Shown here: piece by piece, positions 1 to 7,488 of the stretch
Layout: each line of letters begins with the position of its first letter
How positions within the stretch are numbered: the first letter of the stretch is position 1
IMG/VR virus record: IMGVR_UViG_3300006077_000025
Coordinates: 1-26,140 of that record
From: a virus
Strand: one strand, 5' to 3'
DNA length: 26,140 bases
Translations under genes and position numbers: made by a program
Notes under the pieces: model-generated
What the model was told of the DNA's origin: nothing
Database searches by the model: none
Seen by the model: the letters and a program-made list of their open reading frames with translations, nothing else

Positions 1-2
1 AT

Positions 3-1613
3 ACAGTTGATTATCGAGGTCAGCCTATGACCGATATACCTAAATTGAAAGGTTCTGACGCTGTTAATTTTGAGTTGCAATTTCCTGATTCAACTACAAT
101 TGAGCTGTGGACAAAAAAAGTGTTTGATTATGAAACAGATAAACATCAATATAATTTTGAGATCGAAGTATCGAACACGATTGGGTCGAAATCAACATCT
201 ATAACATATAATGTTAGTGATGAGCTTGAAGTTCAGCAGCCAAAAATATCAGAAGGACAGATGTATATCATAGAACTTTCTGAGAATGTTATAAATACTC
301 AAATTACATTAGAACACGATGGTGGTGAAGTGCCATTTGAATGGGAGTATCGAACAATACGGTGGGATGATGGGGATAGTTATTATGGAAATCAATGGTC
401 TGACTCAACTATTAAATTGGAAGCGAACTATGATTTAACAAATGGTGTGATGTCTCATAATTTTTATGAAAAACGAAATTCATTACAAGATGATACGTAT
501 GATAATATTAGATTAAGTTCTTCACATCGTTTTATATTCAGGAGAACACCACTTGTTGAGCGATCTACTATGATGGCTGCTATTAGTTATATAGTCGAAG
601 CCCGTTGCAGAAACTCTTGGGGGTGGTCAGACTGGGAAAGTGTTCAATTTGTTTTCTTTAACACACCAGTTCCAGCAAATTTATTGTCGTCTGTTTTAAG
701 TAAGTGTGATAATGAAGACGCTACTACTTGTTTAAATACGCGGCAAGTTGAGTATTTTAATAATATTATTGGTCAGGGTGGTTATTATATAGATGATCTA
801 AAAACAACTTCTTTTCAACGTTGGAATATGGCAAAATGTAAAAGTTTAACAAATTTTACAAGACATACAAGTGATAAATTTATGAAAGTAAAGATGGATA
901 CTCAATATTGGAACCTTGATTCTCTTGACACTTCAAATTTAGTAAATCTTTATAATTTTGTTTATTGTGACAGACACGCCGCTGATAATGCTGTTATTTA
1001 TCATAGCAAGCTAGAACCATTTAAACATACATTTGATAATGCTCTTAATCTTGCCTTTAATGTCAGAGCCGGTAATGATATATACGTTACAACAGATGAT
1101 GTTGATAGTATTGGGGCTGGCGGTGCAATATCAATACTTGATCCATTATCACCGCTGCCTTCCGATGCAGGTCTATGTACACGATTTTATTTTAAAAATT
1201 TTAATGCAAAACCAAAAACACCAAGATTAGATGCTAAATATTTTGTATTTAAACCAAATTTAACAGTTGGAACCTTAGTTGACAATACTTATCATGCGGT
1301 TGTAGTTGATAGTATTTTTGCCCATGGACAAGATGTTGTTGGTGGTGAAACTACATGGTACACATATGGTACAAATCCGGGTAGAGCAATTTCTTCAACG
1401 ATCATTAGAAACCCAAATCCAAATAATGATGGTGCAATTATGCTACTTAAAGACGTTAACGCAAGTGGTATGAATATAGATTATATAGGGGGTTCATGTG
1501 ATCCTTCTGCAATGGTGAGACTATATATAGCATTTGAATATGATGGGAAAATTCTGGTTGTGAATGATTCACACTCTTTAAAATTCACTATGGTGATTGC
1601 AAAAGATGCCTAA
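3..1613 (+). CDS. Large structural/adhesin-like protein (5' end probably outside window)
   Basis: The reading frame is open to the left edge. The first ATG is at 27, with an AGGT six bases upstream, but the codons before it are also coding-like. The N-terminal part (FDYETDKHQYNFEIEVSN, then STSITYNVSDE) resembles the end of a cadherin-like repeat, a domain that normally starts tens of residues earlier, so I favour a gene cut by the window. Around codons 195-205 from the ATG is a Trp-rich WGWSDW segment like a fibronectin III strand. Near 295-310 a WNLDSLDTSNLVNL stretch recalls degenerate DUF285/BspA-type surface repeats. The C-terminal half is beta-rich and not recognised. No signal peptide is visible. 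It overlaps the next gene, a baseplate hub candidate, so a virion surface or tail adhesin role is likely. Role is inference. Confidence 0.6.
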   Translation, partial: TVDYRGQPMTDIPKLKGSDAVNFELQFPDSTTIELWTKKVFDYETDKHQYNFEIEVSNTIGSKSTSITYNVSDELEVQQPKISEGQMYIIELSENVINTQITLEHDGGEVPFEWEYRTIRWDDGDSYYGNQWSDSTIKLEANYDLTNGVMSHNFYEKRNSLQDDTYDNIRLSSSHRFIFRRTPLVERSTMMAAISYIVEARCRNSWGWSDWESVQFVFFNTPVPANLLSSVLSKCDNEDATTCLNTRQVEYFNNIIGQGGYYIDDLKTTSFQRWNMAKCKSLTNFTRHTSDKFMKVKMDTQYWNLDSLDTSNLVNLYNFVYCDRHAADNAVIYHSKLEPFKHTFDNALNLAFNVRAGNDIYVTTDDVDSIGAGGAISILDPLSPLPSDAGLCTRFYFKNFNAKPKTPRLDAKYFVFKPNLTVGTLVDNTYHAVVVDSIFAHGQDVVGGETTWYTYGTNPGRAISSTIIRNPNPNNDGAIMLLKDVNASGMNIDYIGGSCDPSAMVRLYIAFEYDGKILVVNDSHSLKFTMVIAKDA

Positions 1614-2751
1614 ACCAATTTTTGAGGTTACATCAGCTAAAATTATTACAAAAACGTCTGGATCAAAAAAACTTGATATTTCTATGTTGGGTACGTTGAG
1701 TGTTCATTCATCTTTGTTTGATCCAGTGATGACGTATTCCTTCAATTTCAATGATACAACTGATATTATTAATAGAGAAAAAGTAAAGGCTGGTGATGAG
1801 ATTGAAGTCGTTGTGAAAGAGAAAGATTCTTCTTCCAAGACCTTTAAAATTGTCATTGCAACAGTTTATCATAATGCAGGTAGTGATAAAGTCGGTCTTT
1901 TTTCTCCAGTGTTGATCAAGGGTTTTGATAAGAAAACCTATAAAATTCTTACACAAAAATCAAATATTTGTTTTTCTTCAAAACCAAAAGGGATAGATGA
2001 AATTGTTAAAAAGTTTATTTTTCCAGATATACAAATTAAATCAAAACCACAAAATAAACTAAAGCAGTTTTTATCTCATCCAAATGAAACAAAAAAACGA
2101 TCTTTAAATAGATTATTATCGATAGCGGTCTCTCAAAAGACAAAATATGGTAATGATAATATTGTGTATCAAGATTTTTTTGAAGATGGTAAAGTTTTTA
2201 TGGATTCTTTCACAAATCTTGCAAGTAAAGGTGCGAGTGGTGAACCATTAGTACTTGATGCAACAAATATTCATTATAAAAAAGCTGTTTTGGATTATAA
2301 ACTAAATGATAAAACATTTGTTGATGGTTATAAAGTGATACGTTTTAAAAATATTGAAGCTGAAAATATTGCTTTTAATCCAGATGAAAAAAAAGTTGAG
2401 AAGCAAAAGATTAAAACTGAAAATCAGGATGTGAAAAAACAACTTGGTGATTATATTTCTGAAGAGCCTATACAGAAGTTTCAAGTATTTAACGATAAAG
2501 AAACATTGAAAAAAACTGGTGGTGAACATATAGTATATAAAAATAATATTACGTTGGATTTATTGTTACCGGGTACTTTTAAAAAGGATGTAATTGGTTT
2601 GGGAAAGGTGATTAAGATCAGATTTCCAGATAAATATGAGAAGAAAAAACGAGAATCGTTAAATGGTAAATTTTTAGTTACTCATGCAGCTCTTCATGTC
2701 ATATGTGATCAAGGTTTAGCAAGAATAAAGGTTAGATTGGTCAAACTCTAA
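1606..2751 (+). CDS. Baseplate hub protein, gp27-like
   Basis: The product is about 381 aa, close to T4 gp27 (391 aa). The C-terminal part (roughly 320-381) has the layout of hub/late-control proteins: a glycine turn followed by VIKIRFPDKYE, a GKFLVTHAALHVI strand and a closing IKVRLVKL strand. This matches the OB-like end of gp27/gpD-type hub domains, which form the ring on which the tail tube starts. I take ATG 1606; an in-frame TTG at 1597 would add three residues. Both starts overlap the stop of the preceding gene. The centre (250-290) is very Lys/Glu-rich and probably an exposed linker. The gene is followed by a gp26-like gene, as expected for a hub operon. Similarity is by pattern only, so another hub-family member is possible. 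Confidence 0.5.
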   Translation: MPKPIFEVTSAKIITKTSGSKKLDISMLGTLSVHSSLFDPVMTYSFNFNDTTDIINREKVKAGDEIEVVVKEKDSSSKTFKIVIATVYHNAGSDKVGLFSPVLIKGFDKKTYKILTQKSNICFSSKPKGIDEIVKKFIFPDIQIKSKPQNKLKQFLSHPNETKKRSLNRLLSIAVSQKTKYGNDNIVYQDFFEDGKVFMDSFTNLASKGASGEPLVLDATNIHYKKAVLDYKLNDKTFVDGYKVIRFKNIEAENIAFNPDEKKVEKQKIKTENQDVKKQLGDYISEEPIQKFQVFNDKETLKKTGGEHIVYKNNITLDLLLPGTFKKDVIGLGKVIKIRFPDKYEKKKRESLNGKFLVTHAALHVICDQGLARIKVRLVKL

Positions 2752-2773
2752 CTTCATCTAAAAAGGTTAACGT

Positions 2774-3568
2774 TTGAGAAATCTACCAAATTTACGAGAT
2801 GCAGAAAAGGTTAAGGTCAAAGGTTTAATATCAGAATATACAATTCGACCGTGGTCAAACAATGATGTTATATTGTTTAATGATGAAAAAGAACAGTTAA
2901 AATACCTTCTCAATGATGGTGTGATCACTAAAGAAGTTTTTCAAAACAAAATTTTTGAAAAAGCGTTTGAAAAATTAGTACTTCCAAATATAATTCCAAC
3001 ACCAAAGAAAATCCCAAATGTATTTGATCAACGTTTGATCTTTATTGAAATGTATGCGATAAGTAGAGGGATTGAGATAGAAGTAGTTTATGAATGTCCG
3101 AATTGTTTTGATGAAAACGCTCCAGAGCATGAAAAAAATAAAGACAGTGAAGTGTCTACTTTTATTTTTGATTTGTCCGAAGACATTGATGTTAAAAACG
3201 AAGTAGAACCGAGTAAATTTGTCATTGAAGTTCAAGGCAAAGAAATTGTTTTTCATCTCAAATCTGATTTTGATTTTACATATAATGAAGATGATTCTTC
3301 TGAAATTATATCTTTGAAATACTTATGTTCTTTCGTTACATATCTTGAAATTGACGGTGTGAAAGAGTATCCTGAAATTGAGGAATTGGTCAATTGGTTG
3401 GCAAACGAAATACCAGAAATCCCCTATAATGACTTTTTAACAAAAATGGGTAGTTGTATTCCATATATACGATATGAGAAAGCTGACATAGTTTGTGAAC
3501 ATTGTGGTTATAAAAGCAAATATACTACAAATCAGTTACCGGATTTTTCTTTGCTGGGGTGGGAATAA
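2774..3568 (+). CDS. 26: gp26-like baseplate hub assembly protein (T4_baseplate family)
   Basis: A 264-aa protein with a TTG start preceded by AAAAAGG. The N-terminus has the family look: LPNLRDAEKVKVKGLISEYTI, then IRPWSNNDV, then an all-helical 50-95 region. Two CxxC pairs, C108/C111 (CPNC) and C241/C244 (CEHC), fit a zinc site assembled from distant halves, as in T4 gp26-family proteins, where the protein acts in hub assembly and is not a major virion component. The C-terminus is abrupt: six codons after PDFS the frame closes at TAA 3566, while the -1 frame stays open to 3735. It sits directly after the gp27-like hub gene with a TAACTT motif at 2749. T4 gp26 is shorter (208 aa). The extra length is mostly an acidic loop near 115-150. 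Confidence 0.65.
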   Translation: MRNLPNLRDAEKVKVKGLISEYTIRPWSNNDVILFNDEKEQLKYLLNDGVITKEVFQNKIFEKAFEKLVLPNIIPTPKKIPNVFDQRLIFIEMYAISRGIEIEVVYECPNCFDENAPEHEKNKDSEVSTFIFDLSEDIDVKNEVEPSKFVIEVQGKEIVFHLKSDFDFTYNEDDSSEIISLKYLCSFVTYLEIDGVKEYPEIEELVNWLANEIPEIPYNDFLTKMGSCIPYIRYEKADIVCEHCGYKSKYTTNQLPDFSLLGWE

Positions 3569-3735
3569 GCATTGATGACACGACCTCAGCTATTGATTTA
3601 TTGTCATCATTACGTGTAGTTGGTGTTTCAATTGATTTAGAAGAGTTGCTTAATTACTCTCCTATTCAGTTAGAACTTTATATTCATAGTCATATGAAAA
3701 TGGTTGAAAGACTGCAACAACAAGAAAATTCATAA
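3514..3735 (+). other. -1 frame extension of the gp26-like gene (possible programmed frameshift or small overlapping ORF)
   Basis: The frame at -1 relative to the gp26-like gene has its last upstream stop at 3511 and is open until TAA 3733-3735. From 3571 it encodes a plausible helical segment of about 55 aa (SIDDTTSAIDLLSS, then LEELLNYSPIQLELYIHSHMK, then a Gln-rich end). No ATG or good ribosome site opens it: the only candidates are GTG 3559 and ATT 3571. Tail assembly chaperones in many phages are extended by a -1 shift, which would suit this position. Against this, the overlap holds no canonical X-XXY-YYZ heptamer; the best sites are T-TTT-TCT at 3544 and the G run at 3556. A sequencing indel is the main alternative. 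Confidence 0.45.
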
Positions 3736-3738
3736 AAT

Positions 3739-3761
3739 TTTAAGATTGTTTGTGTTATAAT
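3739..3761 (+). promoter_or_regulatory. Promoter P1, TTTAAG-N11-TATAAT
   Basis: TTTAAG at 3739-3744 and TATAAT at 3756-3761 are separated by exactly 11 bases, with TG one base before the -10 (extended -10). It lies 46 bases upstream of the TTG start at 3808. The same arrangement occurs six more times in this window. Confidence 0.7.
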
Positions 3762-3807
3762 ATACACAACATAAAATTATATAAAAGATAAAGTAGAAGG
3801 GATATTT

Positions 3808-4128
3808 TTGAATCTAACAAAAGAAGACATATATGGTGTGTCAGACCAAGAGTATCAAAAACAGCTTCAAGAACTTGTTGAAGAAAAAATGAAAAAAGGT
3901 TTTTTCCGAAAAAAGAAAGATGTCAACATCAAAAAACTCATTGAACAGTTTGATATTGGTCTTTTAAAGGAACGGTATTTATCGATCTCAAAAACCTATA
4001 AGGTTCTGAATGAATCCTGCTTTGAAAATAATGAAGAATATTTGAAAATGATTGACAAGCTTGAAGCTCATCTTCACACAATCCAAGACAAAATTAAAAG
4101 AAAAGAAGAAAGATTGAAAACATTATGA
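3808..4128 (+). CDS. Small Lys/Glu-rich coiled-coil protein, unknown function
   Basis: A 106-aa protein with a TTG start behind a good GAAGG ribosome site. It is almost wholly helical by composition: QKQLQELVEEKMKKG, a basic RKKK patch near 35, then a C-terminal Glu/Lys heptad-like stretch from 75 on. No catalytic motif and no membrane segment. It begins a transcription unit under P1 and its stop overlaps the ATG of the nuclease gene, so the two are probably translationally coupled. A regulator or adaptor for the nuclease is possible but nothing in the sequence shows it. Confidence 0.6.
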   Translation: MNLTKEDIYGVSDQEYQKQLQELVEEKMKKGFFRKKKDVNIKKLIEQFDIGLLKERYLSISKTYKVLNESCFENNEEYLKMIDKLEAHLHTIQDKIKRKEERLKTL

Positions 4129-4901
4129 GTAAACGAAAAAAAGTATCAGCTCCAAAGAAAGTTGGTGGAATGGCTATCACACTCTCGTTGATTGTTGGAT
4201 TACTACAACTCATGGACGACGGTCGGCAGAAGAAAGAGATGATGAAGCAGGTTCAGACAACACTAAATTCTGCAAACATTGTCTGCGATAAAGTCATAGA
4301 CAAAAATCCCACAATTGATCTAAAGATATGTTATGACTACAAACATAACGGTGCTAGTATGGTTCAATATACATTGCAAGGTGATCTGGTCAACAAGCGT
4401 AACATTTCCAAAAGACCGAGATTCTACCGTGAAAAGAAGCTTTCAGAAGATCATCAAATAAGACCTTCTGACTATGTGAAAACCACAGGTTCAGAAACGC
4501 CTAGTTATTCTTACGATCTCGGTCATCTTGCACCAGATGCTGCTTTTGATCACACTAAGCGGTCACTCTTAAAGGTCTATACAATGGCAAATGTAGTTCC
4601 ACAGGAAGCATCATTTAACCGTGGTGTGTGGGCTGATCTTGAAATGCAAGAGCGTGCCGTTGCGGTTGATGAGAAAAAAGCAACGGTGACTATTTTGTGT
4701 TTGTATGGAAAGAATCATCTGGTGAAAAAAAGTGGGATGTCCATGAAGAGATATGTTGGCATCCCCGACTCTTTCATCAAGATCATAGATAGCCAGAGGG
4801 GTCGTGAGTGTTACTTTATGATGAATAAACCAACTAAAAAACCGTTTACTGCTTTTAGAGTTGATTGTGAATCGATTGTCAAGCGATTAAACTCCTTTTA
4901 A
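4125..4901 (+). CDS. Membrane-anchored DNA/RNA non-specific endonuclease (NUC1 family)
   Basis: A 258-aa protein. Residues about 15-30 (GMAITLSLIVGLLQLM) after a Lys/Arg-rich start form one hydrophobic segment, either an N-in membrane anchor or an uncleaved signal. The nuclease core follows the DNA/RNA non-specific endonuclease pattern: SYDLGHLAPDAAF with the presumed general-base His134, then NVVPQEASFNRGVWADLE with the presumed Mg-binding Asn165. The family signature is DRGH; here Arg is Leu (D131-L-G-H134). These enzymes cut DNA and RNA without sequence preference. In a phage it could degrade host or competitor DNA at the envelope, or salvage nucleotides for the ribonucleotide reductase encoded downstream. 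It overlaps the 106-aa gene by ATGA. The stop codon lies inside promoter P2. Confidence 0.8.
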   Translation: MSKRKKVSAPKKVGGMAITLSLIVGLLQLMDDGRQKKEMMKQVQTTLNSANIVCDKVIDKNPTIDLKICYDYKHNGASMVQYTLQGDLVNKRNISKRPRFYREKKLSEDHQIRPSDYVKTTGSETPSYSYDLGHLAPDAAFDHTKRSLLKVYTMANVVPQEASFNRGVWADLEMQERAVAVDEKKATVTILCLYGKNHLVKKSGMSMKRYVGIPDSFIKIIDSQRGRECYFMMNKPTKKPFTAFRVDCESIVKRLNSF

Positions 4902-4919
4902 GCCTTTCTATGATAAAAT
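4897..4919 (+). promoter_or_regulatory. Promoter P2, TTTAAG-N11-TAAAAT
   Basis: TTTAAG 4897-4902 overlaps the stop codon of the nuclease gene. The -10 is TAAAAT at 4914-4919, preceded by CTTTCTATGA as in P5-P7. It drives the cysteine-repeat gene at 4960. Confidence 0.6.
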
Positions 4920-4959
4920 CAACATAACTTTTAGAAAAATCAAAGAAGGAAAAATAAAA

Positions 4960-5760
4960 ATGGAATATTTAGAGTCAGCATACGGAAACAAGGCGACAAT
5001 CAGCAGGTACACTTCAGAAGAACACGCACAATCTATCCTAAATGACATGGACTTAGCTGGGAACACAAATTGCGTGGACTGCATCGGGTGTCGTTTGTGT
5101 GATGAGTGTATCGAATGTGATGACTGCTACTCTTCATCTTTTTGCAAGGAATCTACAAATTTACAAAATTGTGAAAAGTGCATTAACTGTCACAATCTCG
5201 TGAAGTGTGAAGAGTGTGAGAAATGTTTTGATTCAGGATTTTTGTATGATTGCAAGAACGTGAAAGACAGTGAGAAAGCCAAAAGTTGCACCGATTGTGA
5301 AGAGATGTACGATTGTGAAGACATGGAGAAGTGTGAAGATTGTACTGAATGTAAGAAATGTTATGATTGCCATGGTCTGGAGAACTGCACAAAACTTTAT
5401 GAATGCAATGGCTGTAAAGATTGTAATGATTCTGATGAGCTACTGGATTGTGAAGATTGTGACGACTGTATCAAAATCACTGAATCAACTGGACTGAGAA
5501 GTTGCGAGGGGTGTCGTTGGTGTGCAGACTGTACAAACTGTATCGATTGTGATAAATGCTCTGATTGTGAAAATTGTGAAGATGTTGCCGATTCTCAAAT
5601 GTGCAAGTATTGTACCTCAAGTCATGAGCTATACAAATGTTCAAAATGTTATGATTGTATTAAATGTAATTATGCTGACAATTGCACCAGATGCAAAAGG
5701 ATTAACGGTTGTAAGAACCTCAAAGACGAAAAGAACAAAGAGTGCGACTCCAAAAGATGA
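4960..5760 (+). CDS. Cysteine triplet-repeat protein, unknown function
   Basis: A 266-aa protein with ATG after AGAAGG. After a 37-residue leader it becomes a continuous series of three-residue units. I count 49 cysteines, and the 48 from C38 to C251 all lie at positions equal to 2 modulo 3, with no phase slip across 214 residues. Where the unit does not carry Cys, the same position is Ser, Leu, Met, Val, Ala or Ile, often in the order Ser-Leu-Cys (65-68-71, 92-95-98, 158-161-164, 176-179-182, 221-224-227). The two other positions are mostly Asp, Glu, Lys and Asn. No signal peptide or membrane segment. The strict period suggests a solenoid or extended rod with one cysteine face, able to bind metal or form a thiol ladder; this is inference. 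It starts a unit under P2 and overlaps the next gene. Confidence 0.85.
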   Translation: MEYLESAYGNKATISRYTSEEHAQSILNDMDLAGNTNCVDCIGCRLCDECIECDDCYSSSFCKESTNLQNCEKCINCHNLVKCEECEKCFDSGFLYDCKNVKDSEKAKSCTDCEEMYDCEDMEKCEDCTECKKCYDCHGLENCTKLYECNGCKDCNDSDELLDCEDCDDCIKITESTGLRSCEGCRWCADCTNCIDCDKCSDCENCEDVADSQMCKYCTSSHELYKCSKCYDCIKCNYADNCTRCKRINGCKNLKDEKNKECDSKR

Positions 5761-6173
5761 AAACATTCGGCACCAATGCTCCAACATTCGACAACGGGAA
5801 AATCGACAAAAAACAAGATGATTTTCTGACGTTCATCAAAATCGACGATCAACTCTTCAGGGTTGATTTTGTCGGTTGGCGTGGTGTCTATCAATTCTCG
5901 TTTGACCAACTCAAAGACGGTGAAGCAATCTTCGGTGAAGATGTTCATCTAAAAAACCCCAAAGACTTCATTTCAATGATCTCAACACTTCAAGAAATCT
6001 TTGAGACGTTTGTTTGGGAAAATGAGACAGTGACTGAAATCTTCTTTTCGGCTGCTACACCACAGCTTCAGTCGCTCTATGAAAAACTTGTCAAAAGAAT
6101 CAATAAAAAATCAATCCTCATCGACACTGATTTTGACAAAGAACAAAAACTTTTCATTGCAACAGTCGGCTGA
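5757..6173 (+). CDS. Hypothetical protein, 138 aa
   Basis: I choose ATG 5757, which overlaps the TGA of the cysteine-repeat gene in the ATGA manner; GTG 5742 would add five residues. The protein is soluble, mixed alpha/beta, with FRVDFVGWRGVYQFSF near 35-50, a helical middle (MISTLQEIFETF) and a C-terminal ILIDTDFDKEQKLFIATV strand pair. No family recognised. The coupling to the cysteine-repeat gene suggests related roles. After its stop lies a 134-base AT-rich gap with a weak hairpin. Confidence 0.6.
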   Translation: MKTFGTNAPTFDNGKIDKKQDDFLTFIKIDDQLFRVDFVGWRGVYQFSFDQLKDGEAIFGEDVHLKNPKDFISMISTLQEIFETFVWENETVTEIFFSAATPQLQSLYEKLVKRINKKSILIDTDFDKEQKLFIATVG

Positions 6174-6223
6174 TATTTGCTTCACTGTTGCTTCATAATT
6201 TAGTAATATCTTTTCACAAATGT

Positions 6224-6243
6224 CCCTAAAAATCGGGTTTTTT
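6224..6243 (+). terminator. Weak terminator-like element
   Basis: A CCC/GGG pairing across an A-rich loop (or an A5/T5 stem round TCGGG) is followed by six T residues in the gap between 6173 and 6308. The stem is short, so this is only suggestive. Confidence 0.3.
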
Positions 6244-6283
6244 ATTCATTTTTTGCTTCATTTTAATTAACTAAAATTAGAAA

Positions 6284-6298
6284 TAACTTTTTTATAAA
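6284..6298 (+). promoter_or_regulatory. TAACTT motif before the lipoprotein gene
   Basis: TAACTT at 6284 followed by a T run and TATAAA at 6293-6298, 24 bases before the TTG start at 6308. One of ten similar leaders in the window; a candidate late-promoter element. Confidence 0.3.
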
Positions 6299-6307
6299 GG
6301 AGAAATA

Positions 6308-6667
6308 TTGAAAAAAATAATTTATTTAGTCATTGTATCATCTTTTCTTTTGATCGGTTGTTCATCAAAACAGGAAAGTGTATCAAAGAAATATGATATT
6401 GTAAAGATTGTACCATATGGTTTTAAAGAAGCGTGTAGAAATTGTAATCCCGGATATACGACTAAAGAAGTATGTGGGAAATATTTCAATGCGTCATGTG
6501 AACGAAAGGTAAAAAGTGTGTCAATAAAAGAGCAGGTAAAAGCGACTAAACCTTTAAAAAAGAAACTTGATGTGTTGAATTTAAAACCCGGTCAAAGTCT
6601 TAAGATTTTTGTTCCTTCTGGTCGAATTGTTATAAAAGCTGAAGACATCGAAAAGAGTAAGAAATGA
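6308..6667 (+). CDS. Phage-encoded lipoprotein
   Basis: A 119-aa protein, TTG start after AAAGGAG. The N-terminus is a clear lipoprotein signal: MKK, a hydrophobic stretch IIYLVIVSSFLLIG, then lipobox L-I-G-C with the modified Cys at 18, followed by SSKQ. Ser at +2 suggests outer-membrane sorting in a Gram-negative host. Four further cysteines (CRNC near 45-50, CGKYFNASC near 57-65) could form disulfides in the periplasm. The C-terminal half is basic, with a LKPGQSLKIFVPSGRIVI strand region. It overlaps the cysteine peptidase gene by ATGA, so the two are likely co-made. It could be an outer spanin-like protein or a superinfection-exclusion lipoprotein; neither can be shown here. Confidence 0.75.
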   Translation: MKKIIYLVIVSSFLLIGCSSKQESVSKKYDIVKIVPYGFKEACRNCNPGYTTKEVCGKYFNASCERKVKSVSIKEQVKATKPLKKKLDVLNLKPGQSLKIFVPSGRIVIKAEDIEKSKK

Positions 6668-7443
6668 GCATATTCAAACATAAGAAAATTAAACAGTTTC
6701 ATGACGAAAGGCAAAAAGTAATGACGGTTGGTATAGGTTTGACAACAGCAAAGATTATTCAAGCTAACAATCTTTCAACAATCGAATGGACTGATGATTT
6801 GGTTGTATATGGAAAAGATGAAGATTGGAGGGTTCCTAAACCAAATGCATTTGGAATCAAGCAAGACGATTGTGATGGGTTCATGTCTAATGCAATGAAT
6901 GCGATCAGAAAGTTTCCAAAAGAAGTTCCAGAATACATCTTTAAAAAATATGGGACATCATATCTTCAATATAAAGATTGGAATCTTGATCCTGTATCAA
7001 TTGGGCTTTTTTATGTGTTGGTTGAGAAGGAAGAAGGTAATAATACAGATGGAACATCAAAACGCGGTGGTCATGCAATATTATGCATTCTTGATAAAAC
7101 AGGGAAAGATGCTTGGGTGATTGATAATAGACAACTTTCATATAAAAACATTGATTTTCTGACCCAAGAACAAGCTGATTATCTTAATTCGCATTCATTT
7201 CCATATTGGTTTGCGGAAAGAAATCCATTTGGAAAAGATTTTGTTGAAGCAGACACACCAAAAGTGTCAGATATTTTCAAAGAAAATGATATTGATAAAT
7301 CATATCTCTTTTTGTCTGGAAAATGTTTGGGTGATAGTAAACATTGTCAAGATTGGACTATATGGCAATCTCCAGAGTGGGAATGGATGGCTCCTATAAT
7401 TGAAAAAAGTCAAAAACAGGCAAGAAAAGAAAACCTTTTATAG
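6664..7443 (+). CDS. Transglutaminase-like cysteine peptidase (BTLCP-like)
   Basis: A 259-aa protein. The order of motifs fits bacterial transglutaminase-like cysteine peptidases: a W-R-x-P lead-in near 55, then QDDCDGF with the candidate nucleophile Cys70, then RGGHAILCI with His137, then WVIDN with Asp154, giving a Cys-His-Asp triad. Phage members exist, but their substrate is usually unknown; LapG in this superfamily cleaves a surface adhesin. There is no signal peptide, so on its own it is cytoplasmic or released at lysis. The C-terminal 70 residues hold HCQDWTIWQSPEWEW, an aromatic stretch that could bind a partner. Coupled to the upstream lipoprotein gene. An intrinsic terminator overlaps its stop codon. 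Confidence 0.7.
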   Translation: MSIFKHKKIKQFHDERQKVMTVGIGLTTAKIIQANNLSTIEWTDDLVVYGKDEDWRVPKPNAFGIKQDDCDGFMSNAMNAIRKFPKEVPEYIFKKYGTSYLQYKDWNLDPVSIGLFYVLVEKEEGNNTDGTSKRGGHAILCILDKTGKDAWVIDNRQLSYKNIDFLTQEQADYLNSHSFPYWFAERNPFGKDFVEADTPKVSDIFKENDIDKSYLFLSGKCLGDSKHCQDWTIWQSPEWEWMAPIIEKSQKQARKENLL

Positions 7444-7450
7444 GTTTTTT
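7430..7450 (+). terminator. Intrinsic terminator overlapping the peptidase stop codon
   Basis: AAAACC (7430-7435) pairs with GGTTTT (7443-7448) across a seven-base loop, and the T run continues to 7450. The stop codon lies in the loop and at the base of the 3' arm. Confidence 0.55.
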
Positions 7451-7488
7451 AACTTCTCTGTGAATTTGAGTTAGAAAGGAAAGTCAAC

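Noticed and set aside
5071-5724. Possible CRISPR-like or DNA repeat array
   Set aside because: The repeats are irregular TGT-rich codons keeping a protein period of three residues; there are no conserved DNA repeats with spacers.
5270-5821. Plus-strand ORFs of 75 and 99 aa overlapping the cysteine gene
   Set aside because: Their valine/isoleucine-rich products are the shifted reading of repeated TGT/GAT codons.
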